A stretch of DNA of 10,406 nucleotides from JARRRD01 sp046706685 (lineage in GTDB: Bacteria > Nitrospirota > Thermodesulfovibrionia > Thermodesulfovibrionales > UBA6898), in NCBI GenBank assembly GCA_046706685.1, contig JBJKPE010000110.1, forward strand, positions 1 through 10,406. The letters are read 5' to 3'. Made by a program: the position numbers and the translations under genes. Shown piece by piece: positions 1 to 7,105 of this stretch; the first letter of the stretch is position 1, and each line of letters starts with the position of its first letter. Below the pieces are notes generated by a model. That model had not been told where the DNA came from. It did no database searches and was given only the letters and a program-made list of their open reading frames with translations.

Positions 1-5
1 AGTCC

Positions 6-35
6 TTGACAAACAGGACGTTATTTAGGTTTAAT
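6..35 (+). promoter_or_regulatory. Promoter of the tRNA-Val gene
   Basis: A perfect -35 box TTGACA (6-11) is followed after 18 bases by TTTAAT (30-35), a reasonable -10 box. Transcription would begin near 42, about 18 bases before the mature tRNA. The position directly upstream of a tRNA and the consensus boxes support the call. Confidence 0.6.
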
Positions 36-59
36 GAATATCACCCGCTCACGCGAAAC

Positions 60-134
60 AGGCTCGTAGCTCAGGGGGAGAGCGCTACCTTGACACGGTA
101 GAGGTCGGCGGTTCGAAACCGCCCGGGCCTACCA
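60..134 (+). tRNA. tRNA-Val, anticodon GAC
   Basis: The full cloverleaf can be folded by eye. The acceptor stem AGGCTCG (60-66) pairs with CGGGCCT (124-130) with one G-U pair. The D stem is GCTC/GAGC. The anticodon stem CTACC (85-89)/GGTAG (97-101) encloses the loop TTGACAC, giving anticodon GAC at 92-94, which reads valine codons GUC and GUU. The variable loop has five bases, and the T stem GGCGG/CCGCC encloses TTCGAAA. The discriminator A and the CCA tail are encoded (131-134). Total length is 75 nt. tRNA genes are frequent integration sites for islands, but no copy of the 3' end was seen elsewhere in the window. Confidence 0.97.
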
Positions 135-138
135 TTAA

Positions 139-162
139 CCCCGTGAAATATCGGGGTTTTTT
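139..162 (+). terminator. Rho-independent terminator after tRNA-Val
   Basis: The stem CCCCG (139-143) pairs with CGGGG (152-156) around an 8-base A/T-rich loop and is followed by six T residues (157-162). It lies five bases beyond the CCA end, so it ends the tRNA transcript. The bases from 163 to 244 hold no gene or structure that I can support. Confidence 0.85.
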
Positions 163-244
163 CATGCTCAAAAAAGGTCCATGGACAAATCATGAACAAA
201 ATTTTCAACTGATTTCTTCCTTCCGGCTTCTTGCGTATTGCGGA

Positions 245-252
245 GAGGTTCG
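245..252. repeat. Target-site duplication, left copy (GAGGTTCG)
   Basis: GAGGTTCG at 245-252 is repeated exactly at 442-449. The two copies immediately flank the inverted repeats of the small element at 253-441, as expected for an 8-bp target duplication made by transposition. Confidence 0.75.
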
Positions 253-441
253 GTATCCATTCAGTTACGGGTACACAACGAAGAAAGTCGTAGCGACCCT
301 TCGCGGAGACCCGCTACGGATTCCGGACAAGCCGGAATGACAAATTTGGGCAGAGGGCCTTTTCTGTCATTCTCGCAAGCGAAGCGCGTCGGGAATCCTT
401 TTGCGGCCACCCCCTGATTTAACCCGTAACTGAAGGGATAC
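253..441. mobile_element. MITE-like non-autonomous element (189 bp)
   Basis: The ends are inverted repeats: GTATCCATTCAGTTACGGGT (253-272) and its complement at 422-441, matching at 19 of 20 positions. Perfect 8-bp direct repeats flank them. No open reading frame of note lies inside, so a transposase in trans must have moved it. The interior is full of dyads: GTAGCG/CGCTAC (290-295/312-317), ATTCCGG/CCGGAAT (320-326/332-338), and GGATTCC...ATGACA (318-342) facing TGTCAT...GGAATCC (365-398). It inserted 20 bp upstream of the toxin-antitoxin promoter. Several IS families make 8-bp duplications, IS66 and ISL3 among them, and the parent family is not identified here. Confidence 0.72.
318..398. 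repeat. Palindromic core inside the small element
   Basis: GGATTCC at 318 and ATGACA ending at 342 face TGTCAT at 365 and GGAATCC ending at 398, so the two halves form a large imperfect inverted repeat. Each half also carries its own small hairpin (320-338, and TCGC/GCGA at 373-382). The ATTCC...GGAAT style resembles common bacterial intergenic palindromes. I infer only that it can form strong structure in DNA or RNA. Confidence 0.55.
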
Positions 442-449
442 GAGGTTCG
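442..449. repeat. Target-site duplication, right copy (GAGGTTCG)
   Basis: This is the exact copy of 245-252. It directly follows the right inverted repeat and marks the right edge of the 189-bp element. Confidence 0.75.
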
Positions 450-460
450 ACTTTTTACTC

Positions 461-489
461 TTGACTTTTATTTCACTATAATCTATAGT
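461..489 (+). promoter_or_regulatory. Promoter of the AbiE-type operon
   Basis: TTGACT (461-466) and TATAGT (484-489) are separated by 17 bases, an ideal sigma-70 arrangement. Transcription should start near 496, directly at the ATG at 498, so the antitoxin message would be nearly leaderless. A second TATAAT (477-482) lies too close to this -35 box, at 10 bases, to pair with it. The -10 box overlaps the left arm of the operator at 486-495. Confidence 0.7.
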
Positions 490-527
490 TTCACCAAATG
501 GTGAAACTAGCTACTTCAGTGAAACTA
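486..527. promoter_or_regulatory. Three-half-site operator over the antitoxin start
   Basis: TAGTTTCACC (486-495) and GGTGAAACTA (500-509) form a perfect 10-bp inverted repeat around four bases. A third half-site GTGAAACTA recurs at 519-527, in direct orientation, 18 bp after the second. The first half-site covers the -10 box and the palindrome encloses the ATG at 498. AbiEi antitoxins of the type IV class are known to bind inverted repeats at their own promoters, so negative autoregulation is the likely role. The repeat also causes the protein to begin with two VKL tripeptides. Confidence 0.7.
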
Positions 528-1580
528 TCAAATGGGAGGGAAATACCCGGAAAAGGCGAGGAAAGCGCGAGGGCTGTCCTCGCCGGAGTACCGTTTATCG
601 AACTGCTTGATTCAGAATCTGAGGCCAAGTGGGGCGATAAGGTAGTCGATCTTTTAATCAATGCCATGGTCTCCGGAAAGCCTGTTAAATTCCTGATTGA
701 GGTAAAGTCGCAGGGTGAGCCCCGCCTCGTCCGAATGGCTGTCGCGCAACTGAAAGATTATATAGGAGACGCTAAGGACTCCTACGGCATCCTTGTTGCT
801 CCTTTCCTGAGTGATGCCAGCAGGCAGATATGCAGAGAAGCCAGGGTTGGCTGCATCGACCTTGCAGGCAACGCATTTCTTTCCTTCCGAAATATCTTTG
901 TAGACATAAGCGGAAAACCCAACCCGTTCCCTGTTTCCCGTCTTTCTAGGTCCGTCTTTTCTCCCAAATCGAGCAGGGTCCTGCGTGTCCTGCTGGCCGA
1001 TCCTTCAAAGAGGTGGTATGTTGAAGAACTGTCCCGGGAAACGGGGATCAGCATCGGTTTGACTTCAAGGGTGAAGCAGTCGCTTCTATTAATGGAATGG
1101 ATTAAGGAGGAAAATAGGAGCTTTTTTCTTGTGAAGCCCGGAGAGGCGCTCAATCAATGGGTCGGCAATTATTCTTATGAGAAGAATACGGCCGTCTCTT
1201 TTTATTCAGGTCTCGCAGAGGACGAACTGGAGGCTGCGGTCGTAAAGGAGTGCGAGAAAAGAGGGTTGCGCTATGGATTGGCGCTGTTCTCGGGTGCAAG
1301 GAAGGTTGCTCCGTTTGTGAGGTTCATGAGGTTTTTTTTGTATATCGAAGGGAACATCGAAGATGTGGCAGGAGCCGTTCAGTTCAAAAAGGTTGATACA
1401 GGCGCAAATGTTACTCTGCTTCAGCCTTACGATGACGGTGTCTTCTACGGGCTTCAGAACATAAAAGGCGTTAATGTTGTATCGGATATTCAGCTCTACC
1501 TTGATTTGAAAGGGTACAAGGGCCGGGGAGAAGAAGCGGCTCAGGCGATATTTGAAAAGAGGATAAAGCCCAAATGGTAA
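498..1580 (+). CDS. AbiEi-like antitoxin/transcriptional regulator with nuclease-fold domain
   Basis: This 360-aa protein is the likely antitoxin and autorepressor of a type IV (AbiE) toxin-antitoxin pair. Residues about 45-145 look like a PD-(D/E)XK-type fold: D51, then E68-V-K70 at the end of a hydrophobic strand, then Q84 and a conserved-looking APFLS / DLAGNAFLSF stretch (101-130). Residues 156-212 form a winged helix, with the recognition region near 178-194 (LSRETGISIGLTSRVK). The C-terminal third has no motif I recognise. The start at 498 lies inside the operator palindrome and lacks a Shine-Dalgarno site, which fits a leaderless message. A GTG at 519 is an alternative start. The gene overlaps the next by 7 bases. 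Family assignment rests on domain order and on the AbiEii neighbour; whether the nuclease-like domain is active is unknown. Confidence 0.8.
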   Translation: MVKLATSVKLSNGREIPGKGEESARAVLAGVPFIELLDSESEAKWGDKVVDLLINAMVSGKPVKFLIEVKSQGEPRLVRMAVAQLKDYIGDAKDSYGILVAPFLSDASRQICREARVGCIDLAGNAFLSFRNIFVDISGKPNPFPVSRLSRSVFSPKSSRVLRVLLADPSKRWYVEELSRETGISIGLTSRVKQSLLLMEWIKEENRSFFLVKPGEALNQWVGNYSYEKNTAVSFYSGLAEDELEAAVVKECEKRGLRYGLALFSGARKVAPFVRFMRFFLYIEGNIEDVAGAVQFKKVDTGANVTLLQPYDDGVFYGLQNIKGVNVVSDIQLYLDLKGYKGRGEEAAQAIFEKRIKPKW

Positions 1581-2422
1581 GCAAGGGGCAATACGGCGAA
1601 AGGGAGGTCAATGCCTGCAAGTCGGTGCTCCTGGAACTCGTCCACCTTCTCGGTGAGCTGAAGGACGAAATGGTCATAATCGGTGGCTGGACGCCCTCTT
1701 TGCTTTTCCCTGAGGCAAGAGACCCGCATGTCGGCAGTCTCGATATCGATGTTGCCCTGAATTTCAGGGAGATCCCTGATGATACCTACCAGACAATACT
1801 GAGGGCGTTTCTCAAGCGAGGTTATACACAAGATGAGAAGCAGCCCTTCAGGTTCTTCAGGAAGGTCCGCATGGAAGGCTATGACCCTATAGATGTTGAA
1901 GTCGATCTTATGGCAGGGGAATACGGAGGAACCGGTAAGGCACGCAGAACTCAAATAGTCCAGGACGTGCGAGCCAGGAAAACCCGTGGCTGTGATCTTG
2001 CCTTCGATACAACGGTTACCGTAAGTCTTGAAGGGGAACTTCCGGAGGGCGGTAAAGACAGGGTGACCTTTAAGGTTGCGGGCATAGTGCCGTTTCTGGT
2101 CATGAAGGGCATGGCGATGTACGACCGGATGAAGGAAAAAGACGCCTATGATATTTACTATTGTGTAGAGTACTTTCCGGGTGGGATAGATAAACTCGTT
2201 GCGGAATTCTCGACTTTCTTAAATAATAAGCTCGTCCTCGAAGGGCTCGGGAAGATCAGAAGCAAATTCGCCTCTGTCGAACATGTCGGGCCGGCATGGG
2301 TGGCGGAGTTTCTTGAGATTAGAGAGAAGGAAGACCGGGAAATCATAATGCGGCGGACGTATGAGAAGGTGAATGAACTGCTTGATATCCTACGGATTTC
2401 GTCATGGGAAGAAATGAGGTAG
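1574..2422 (+). CDS. AbiEii/AbiGii-family nucleotidyltransferase toxin
   Basis: This 282-aa protein is the likely toxin of the pair. AbiEii-type toxins are nucleotidyltransferases that block growth by modifying RNA, with tRNA acceptor ends shown for some relatives. The polymerase-beta-like signature is visible: GGW at 37-39, D57-I-D59 as the metal-binding pair, and a third acidic strand IDVEVDLM (106-113) with D111 the probable third carboxylate. A downstream KG...DRMKEKDAYDIYY stretch (178-196) matches the conserved lysine and KD..D region of the family. It starts with ATG inside the antitoxin gene, a 7-base overlap, so the two are translationally coupled. AGAGGA (1558-1563) is a plausible ribosome site. 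The exact RNA target cannot be read from sequence. Confidence 0.85.
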   Translation: MVSKGQYGEREVNACKSVLLELVHLLGELKDEMVIIGGWTPSLLFPEARDPHVGSLDIDVALNFREIPDDTYQTILRAFLKRGYTQDEKQPFRFFRKVRMEGYDPIDVEVDLMAGEYGGTGKARRTQIVQDVRARKTRGCDLAFDTTVTVSLEGELPEGGKDRVTFKVAGIVPFLVMKGMAMYDRMKEKDAYDIYYCVEYFPGGIDKLVAEFSTFLNNKLVLEGLGKIRSKFASVEHVGPAWVAEFLEIREKEDREIIMRRTYEKVNELLDILRISSWEEMR

Positions 2423-2425
2423 TTG

Positions 2426-2434
2426 TGATATAAT
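2426..2434 (+). promoter_or_regulatory. Extended -10 promoter element
   Basis: TGATATAAT (2426-2434) is an extended -10 box with a perfect TATAAT, starting four bases after the toxin stop codon. No good -35 box precedes it, which extended -10 promoters tolerate. It could drive the repressor stub and the restriction-modification gene separately from the toxin-antitoxin operon. Confidence 0.45.
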
Positions 2435-2478
2435 CATGCCAGCAGTTCGAATCAACTGAGGGGAATAATACTTCTGCA

Positions 2479-2625
2479 ATGGAAGCCACCTTCAAGCAGT
2501 TCAAGCACTACGTCGATACCACAATCCTGCATCCCCTCAATCCGAGGTATCCGGATATTGAGCTCAGGGAGGGAGAAAAGTATCATATCATCGGGAAGGT
2601 TGTGAAGAAGGTGAAGGTCTATTGA
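2479..2625 (+). pseudogene. C-terminal stub of an S24 (LexA/CI-like) repressor
   Basis: This 48-codon frame reads like the end of an S24 peptidase/repressor. ATFKQFK (residues 3-9) lines up with the strand that carries the catalytic lysine of LexA (TVKRLKK, K156). LHPLNPRYPDIEL matches the LLPEN..F.PI region, and GEKYHIIGKVVKKVKVY matches the final strand. The part with the catalytic serine and the whole DNA-binding domain are absent. The frame is open upstream only to 2434, without recognisable repressor sequence, and the ATG has no well-placed ribosome site. Self-cleaving S24 repressors often precede phage or restriction genes. I infer a former regulator of the restriction-modification gene, beheaded when the AbiE cassette arrived. 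It could still be a small expressed protein. Confidence 0.5.
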
Positions 2626-2664
2626 AACTCGGCATATTAAGCAAGAAGGCAATTCAAGGCAAGT

Positions 2665-5600
2665 ATGGGGCTTCCGAAAGAAATCTCTGATCTGATAGAG
2701 CGCTTTGATCGGAACCGGGAGTCCTATCTGTCCGGCCAATACAATGAAACACAACTCAGGCGGGAGTTCCTCGATCCTTTCTTTAGCGCGCTCGGCTGGG
2801 ACGTAGACAACAGACAAGGCTATGCCGAAGCGTATAAGGATGTTATCCACGAAGACGCGCTTAAGATCGGCGGCGCAACCAAAGCACCGGATTACTGCTT
2901 CCGCATAGGCGGCGTCAAGAAATTCTTTGTTGAAGCGAAGAAGCCCTCAATCAATCTCAAGGAAGACGTCAATCCGGCTTTCCAACTTAGGCGCTACGCC
3001 TGGTCCGCAAAACTTCCTTTAAGCATTTTGACCGACTTTGAGGAATTCGCCGTCTATGACTGCCGCATAAAACCAGCCCAGACCGATAAGGCTTCCATCG
3101 GCAGAGTGCTTTATATGACCTATAAAGATTATCAGGCCAAGTGGGATGAACTCGTTTCTATCTTCTCACGCGAAGCCATCTTAAAAGGTTCTTTTGACAA
3201 GTATGCTGAATCATCGAAGCTCAAAAAGGGGACTGCAACAGTTGACGATGCCTTTCTTTCTGAGATAGAAGACTGGCGCGACATGCTCGCCCGGAACATT
3301 GCGCTTCGCAATGCTGATCTCTCTCAGCGCGAGCTGAACTTTGCCGTGCAGCGCACCATAGACCGCATCGTGTTCCTAAGGATATGTGAAGACCGTGGAA
3401 TTGAAGAGTACGGCAGGCTTCAGATGCAGCTCAATGGCACCAACGTCTATAGACGGCTTGTGCAGCTTTTCACTCAGGCAGACGACCGCTACAACTCAGG
3501 CCTGTTCCATTTCCAGAAAGAAAAAGATCGGCACGAGGAGCCGGATAATCTCACCCCTAATATTTCCATCGACGATAAAGCTTTGAAAGACATCATCAGG
3601 CGGCTTTACTACCCTGAAAGCCCTTATGAGTTTTCTGTCCTCTCCGCCGATATCCTCGGTCAAGTATATGAACAATTTCTCGGGAAGGTCATTCGCCTCA
3701 CGACAGGACATCAAGCGAAGGTCGAAGAAAAACCAGAGGTAAGAAAGGCCGGCGGCGTCTACTACACGCCGACGTATATCGTCGATTATATCGTAAAGAA
3801 TACGGTTGGGAAAATGGTCGAGGGCAGGAAGCCAAGAGAAGTTGAAAGATTGAAGATACTCGATCCTGCCTGCGGGTCCGGCTCATTCCTTCTCGGAGCG
3901 TATCAATATCTCCTTGACTGGCACTTGAAATGGTACATCGAAAACGATCCTGAAAAGTGGGCCAAGGCAAAGCAGCCTCCTGTTTATCAAGGACCTTCGG
4001 CCGATCCGAACACTCCGAACTGGCATCTCACCACAACGGAGAAGAAACGCATCCTCCTGAACAACATCTACGGCGTGGATATCGACTCACAGGCAGTGGA
4101 AGTTACAAAGCTTTCACTTCTCCTTAAGGTTCTCGAAGGAGAGAACAGTCAAACCCTTGCGGCGGAACTTCGTCTTTTTCATCAGCGCGCCCTTCCCGAT
4201 CTTGGCGACAACATCAAATGCGGTAATTCTCTCATAGGCTCGGATTTCTATCGGCAGCAGATGCTGCTTGATGATGAAGAGCGCCTTCGGATCAACGTAT
4301 TTGACTGGGAAAAGGAATTTCCCGCGATCATGAAAGCCGGCGGCTTTGATGCGGTGATAGGAAATCCGCCGTATATTCGGATACAAACGCTTTTGCGAGA
4401 ACAAGTAGATTTTTTCAACCGCACATATCAGGCTGCCACAGGCAACTATGATATTTATGCGCTCTTCGTGGAAAAGGCTCTTAACCTCATGAGAGAAAAT
4501 GGCATTCATGGTTTCATAATGCCGCATAAGTTCTTTCAGGCTTCTTATGGGGAAGGATTGCGTAAACTGATTGTCGGGAGCAACGCACTGGCAGAAATTG
4601 TGAACTTCCGTGATAATCAAATCTTCGAAGGCGCAAGCACGTATACTTGCCTTCTTTTCCTCGCCAAGAATAAGGCACAACAATTTAGATACGCTGAAGT
4701 CAAGAAGCTTTTGAACCCTGTCGAACAATTACATAATCTCATTACACATCAATCTTTCTTAAACGGATCTATGCAGGCAGAATATATTTCGAAAGAGCAG
4801 GCTTCGGCTGCACCATGGAATTTCCACTTTGAGAGTGCAGGTAGTTTGATTGAGAAAATACAGCAAAATACGACGCCTCTTGAAGATGTCACGGATAGGA
4901 TATTCCAGGGGCTCAAGACAAGCGCTGATAAAATCTACATCCTGAATGTCATAAAGCGGAAAAAGAACTCGCTTACTGTTCACTCCGTGCAGCTGAATAA
5001 GGATTTCGAACTTGAGACCGGACCATTGAAGCCACTTATCAAAGGCGGACAGATGAGGCGGTATCTGATCGAGGAAACGCAAAGAGTGATCTTGTTCCCC
5101 TATGAGAATGGAAAGCTGATTTCCAAAAAGGATTTTCAGGAAAAGTATCCGTCATGCTGGGCATATTTGAATGAGAACAAGAAGTATCTGGAAGACAGGG
5201 AAGACGGAAAAATGAGGGGCGAGAATTGGTACGCATATATTTATCCGAAGAGCCTCGATAAGTTTGATCTTGCAAAGATAATCACCCCAGATATAGCACC
5301 ATCCGCCTCATACTGTTTTGATACAGAGGGAGGCTTTTACTTTAGCGGAGGCGCTGCAGGCGGCTATGGCATCCTTGTAAAGGACGGCGTAAACCCGAAG
5401 TATCTCCTCGCACTGCTAAACAGCTGGATGGTTGACTGGTATCATCATCAATTTAGCACAACATTTCGCGGTGGATATTTATCCTACGAATCCCGCTTCA
5501 TTAAGCAACTGCCGATTCGCTCGATCAATTTCAGCAGCTCGTCAGATAGAGCGAGACACGACAAGATGGTCTCCCTCGTCGATCAAATGCTTACGCTTAA

Positions 5601-5748
5601 CAAGCGGCTGCCCGACATTAAGACCGATCACGAAAAGACTGCTCTTCAGCGACAGATAGAGGCCACAGACCAGCAGATCGATCAACTCGTCTATGAGCTT
5701 TACGGGCTTACAAAAGAGGACATCGCTGTTATTGAGCAAAAAGAATAA
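2665..5748 (+). CDS. Type IIG restriction-modification enzyme, Eco57I family
   Basis: One 1027-aa chain holds restriction, modification and target recognition, typical length for the family. The N-terminus has a PD-(D/E)XK nuclease: P75-D76, then FFVEAKK with E90-A-K92. A helical linker follows (about 160-350). The N6-adenine methylase carries the SAM motif DPACGSGSF (400-408) and the catalytic NPPY (567-570). The region about 790-950 (from KGGQMRRYLIEE to FIKQLPIR) is a TaqI-like specificity domain. The C-terminus (960-1027) is a predicted helical tail ending QIDQLVYELYGLTKEDI, common in these enzymes. All key residues are present, so it looks active. It would methylate adenine in an asymmetric site on one strand and cut nearby; the site cannot be predicted. 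No separate methylase or specificity gene is present or needed. The ribosome site (AAGG near 2657) is weak. Confidence 0.93.
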   Translation: MGLPKEISDLIERFDRNRESYLSGQYNETQLRREFLDPFFSALGWDVDNRQGYAEAYKDVIHEDALKIGGATKAPDYCFRIGGVKKFFVEAKKPSINLKEDVNPAFQLRRYAWSAKLPLSILTDFEEFAVYDCRIKPAQTDKASIGRVLYMTYKDYQAKWDELVSIFSREAILKGSFDKYAESSKLKKGTATVDDAFLSEIEDWRDMLARNIALRNADLSQRELNFAVQRTIDRIVFLRICEDRGIEEYGRLQMQLNGTNVYRRLVQLFTQADDRYNSGLFHFQKEKDRHEEPDNLTPNISIDDKALKDIIRRLYYPESPYEFSVLSADILGQVYEQFLGKVIRLTTGHQAKVEEKPEVRKAGGVYYTPTYIVDYIVKNTVGKMVEGRKPREVERLKILDPACGSGSFLLGAYQYLLDWHLKWYIENDPEKWAKAKQPPVYQGPSADPNTPNWHLTTTEKKRILLNNIYGVDIDSQAVEVTKLSLLLKVLEGENSQTLAAELRLFHQRALPDLGDNIKCGNSLIGSDFYRQQMLLDDEERLRINVFDWEKEFPAIMKAGGFDAVIGNPPYIRIQTLLREQVDFFNRTYQAATGNYDIYALFVEKALNLMRENGIHGFIMPHKFFQASYGEGLRKLIVGSNALAEIVNFRDNQIFEGASTYTCLLFLAKNKAQQFRYAEVKKLLNPVEQLHNLITHQSFLNGSMQAEYISKEQASAAPWNFHFESAGSLIEKIQQNTTPLEDVTDRIFQGLKTSADKIYILNVIKRKKNSLTVHSVQLNKDFELETGPLKPLIKGGQMRRYLIEETQRVILFPYENGKLISKKDFQEKYPSCWAYLNENKKYLEDREDGKMRGENWYAYIYPKSLDKFDLAKIITPDIAPSASYCFDTEGGFYFSGGAAGGYGILVKDGVNPKYLLALLNSWMVDWYHHQFSTTFRGGYLSYESRFIKQLPIRSINFSSSSDRARHDKMVSLVDQMLTLNKRLPDIKTDHEKTALQRQIEATDQQIDQLVYELYGLTKEDIAVIEQKE

Positions 5749-5772
5749 AGGATAAGAATTAGAGATATTCTA

Positions 5773-5996
5773 ATGAATACTAATTTATTGCAAAAGCACA
5801 TAGCTGCATATAGAAAGCATCTTCAGGATGATCGGGAAAAGCATGCTCAGGACCTGGAGGAGCGGAGACAGCGCACTGAGTATTATCAGTCTTGGACAAG
5901 GGACCGTCTTTTGAAGATGACCGAGGAGGAGTTGTACGAATATGTCTCAAAACTGGGGCTATGCTGATAAGGGGGGGCAAATGGAAATATATTTAG
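5773..5996 (+). pseudogene. N-terminal remnant resembling McrB-like AAA ATPases, frameshifted
   Basis: The frame from 5773 gives 64 residues, charged and helical at first, then SWTRDRLLKMTEEELYEYVSKL, stopping at 5967. The style is that of the start of large McrB-like AAA proteins, which typically continue KLWAMLIWGNK.Y. That continuation is present here in another frame: AMLIRGGKWKYI (5958-5993), ended by TAG at 5994. Restoring one base between CTG (5953-5955) and GGGCT would read KLWAMLIRGGKWKYI in one frame. Everything after that is gone. This points to a decayed fragment of a second restriction or defence gene, but the 64-residue protein could still be made. The family match is from memory of conserved wording, not a search. 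Confidence 0.5.
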
Positions 5997-7105
5997 ACTT
6001 TGTCATAGAGACCGAAGCATTTGGCCCGCTAAAGTTTGCAACCGTGAACATCGGAAGACTCGCTAAGACCGAGCGGCTTCTCAAATCTTCGCAGGACAGC
6101 AGAACTATCTGTGTGATGATCCTCCACAATTATCTTATGGAGCCGAAATTATCGGCGGAGGAACTCGGCTCACTTTCCGACACGGTTCTTGAAGATATCG
6201 GACGAAACCTATTGAACAAAAGTCGGCTTGGGGATCGCCTTGATGAGGCAACTGTTAAAGACAGCGGATTCTTCGCGGCCTTTAATGAAGCTCACAAGCA
6301 CCTTTTGTCGGAACAACAGAAATCTTCCGCAAAATGGAATCTTTTTTCCGCCGGCACGTGGTCAAAGGCCGCAATCGAGGCGATGTATCCGAGGAATCTT
6401 TTTCTTCTGGAAGAAATTAATAGGGCTAAGGATTTGATGAAGGATATTGAGCGGTCACGTTCTATGTTGAATTCTTTCGCCTTTGAGAAGAATGCAGCAA
6501 TGCAAATGGCGGAGGCTTTCAGAGTCCAGGAAAAGAGTATAACTTCTGCCTTTAAATCTGTTGATCGAGATTTCAGCAAGATTAATGACATTGCTAAAAG
6601 TTTATTCATCCCAGGGGCTGCGGAGATATCGCAGAACTCTTGGTTTCTTAAGTCCCTCACGAGCAATCTCCATGAAATGATGGATATTGGGAAGAGCATG
6701 TCAAAGGAAATGGCGACTTTTTCTGCTATGTCTGCTGCCGCCGACATAAGTCGTTATCAGGACATTTGGAAGAGCGTAAACGTTCCGTCCTTTGTGGATG
6801 CCTCTATTAATGTTGTAGATGAGTTTATCGAGGAAGCTTCAGCTGATGAAAATGTCCCAGCAGAAGATATGGGGTGGTTGGAAAGCATCCGCGAGTCGCT
6901 AATGCAGCATAAGGACACATTGCCTCATGTTAAGAACTCAGCAGAATTTGGTAAGCTCGTTGTTGATTTCATCGGTATGATTAATATTGTAAATAATATG
7001 TGGATGCAACGGATTATTACTCCGGAGACAGGCGCTCTCGTCATCATGCATTTTTACTTCGCCCTGGTTATTTTTGTCTGTAACCTCCTTCAGGAAAGAG
7101 AATAG
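5981..7105 (+). CDS. Unrecognised 374-aa protein with C-terminal membrane segment
   Basis: I do not recognise this family. The chosen start is the ATG at 5981, three bases after a run of seven G (5971-5977) that can serve as ribosome site. An in-frame ATG at 5942 would add 13 residues but lies in the decayed fragment upstream. The first 80 residues look folded (MEIYLDFVIETEAFGPLKF...). A long, mostly helical middle (about 130-290) is rich in charged residues, Met and Ser and may form coiled coil. The last 24 residues include a hydrophobic stretch (ALVIMHFYFALVIFVCNLL) that fits a single membrane anchor. No nuclease, ATPase or protease motif was seen. Its stop codon touches the ATG of the next membrane gene, so the two probably work together. 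Confidence 0.75.
   Translation: MEIYLDFVIETEAFGPLKFATVNIGRLAKTERLLKSSQDSRTICVMILHNYLMEPKLSAEELGSLSDTVLEDIGRNLLNKSRLGDRLDEATVKDSGFFAAFNEAHKHLLSEQQKSSAKWNLFSAGTWSKAAIEAMYPRNLFLLEEINRAKDLMKDIERSRSMLNSFAFEKNAAMQMAEAFRVQEKSITSAFKSVDRDFSKINDIAKSLFIPGAAEISQNSWFLKSLTSNLHEMMDIGKSMSKEMATFSAMSAAADISRYQDIWKSVNVPSFVDASINVVDEFIEEASADENVPAEDMGWLESIRESLMQHKDTLPHVKNSAEFGKLVVDFIGMINIVNNMWMQRIITPETGALVIMHFYFALVIFVCNLLQERE

Noticed and set aside
143..340. Open frame of 65 codons after the tRNA
   Set aside because: It covers the terminator and the palindromic element, has no ribosome site and no protein-like character.
461..482. TTGACT with TATAAT as the antitoxin promoter
   Set aside because: The spacing is only 10 bases. 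TATAGT at 484-489 gives the ideal 17-base spacing from the same -35 box.
2441..2456. AGCAGTTCGAATC, resembling a tRNA T-loop and a possible attachment site
   Set aside because: Only the common GTTCGAA core matches the tRNA-Val. The T stem and acceptor do not, so it is no tRNA fragment or att repeat.
4114..4728. 204-codon open frame on the minus strand
   Set aside because: It is antisense to the methylase domain with the SAM and NPPY motifs, and it shows no motif of its own.
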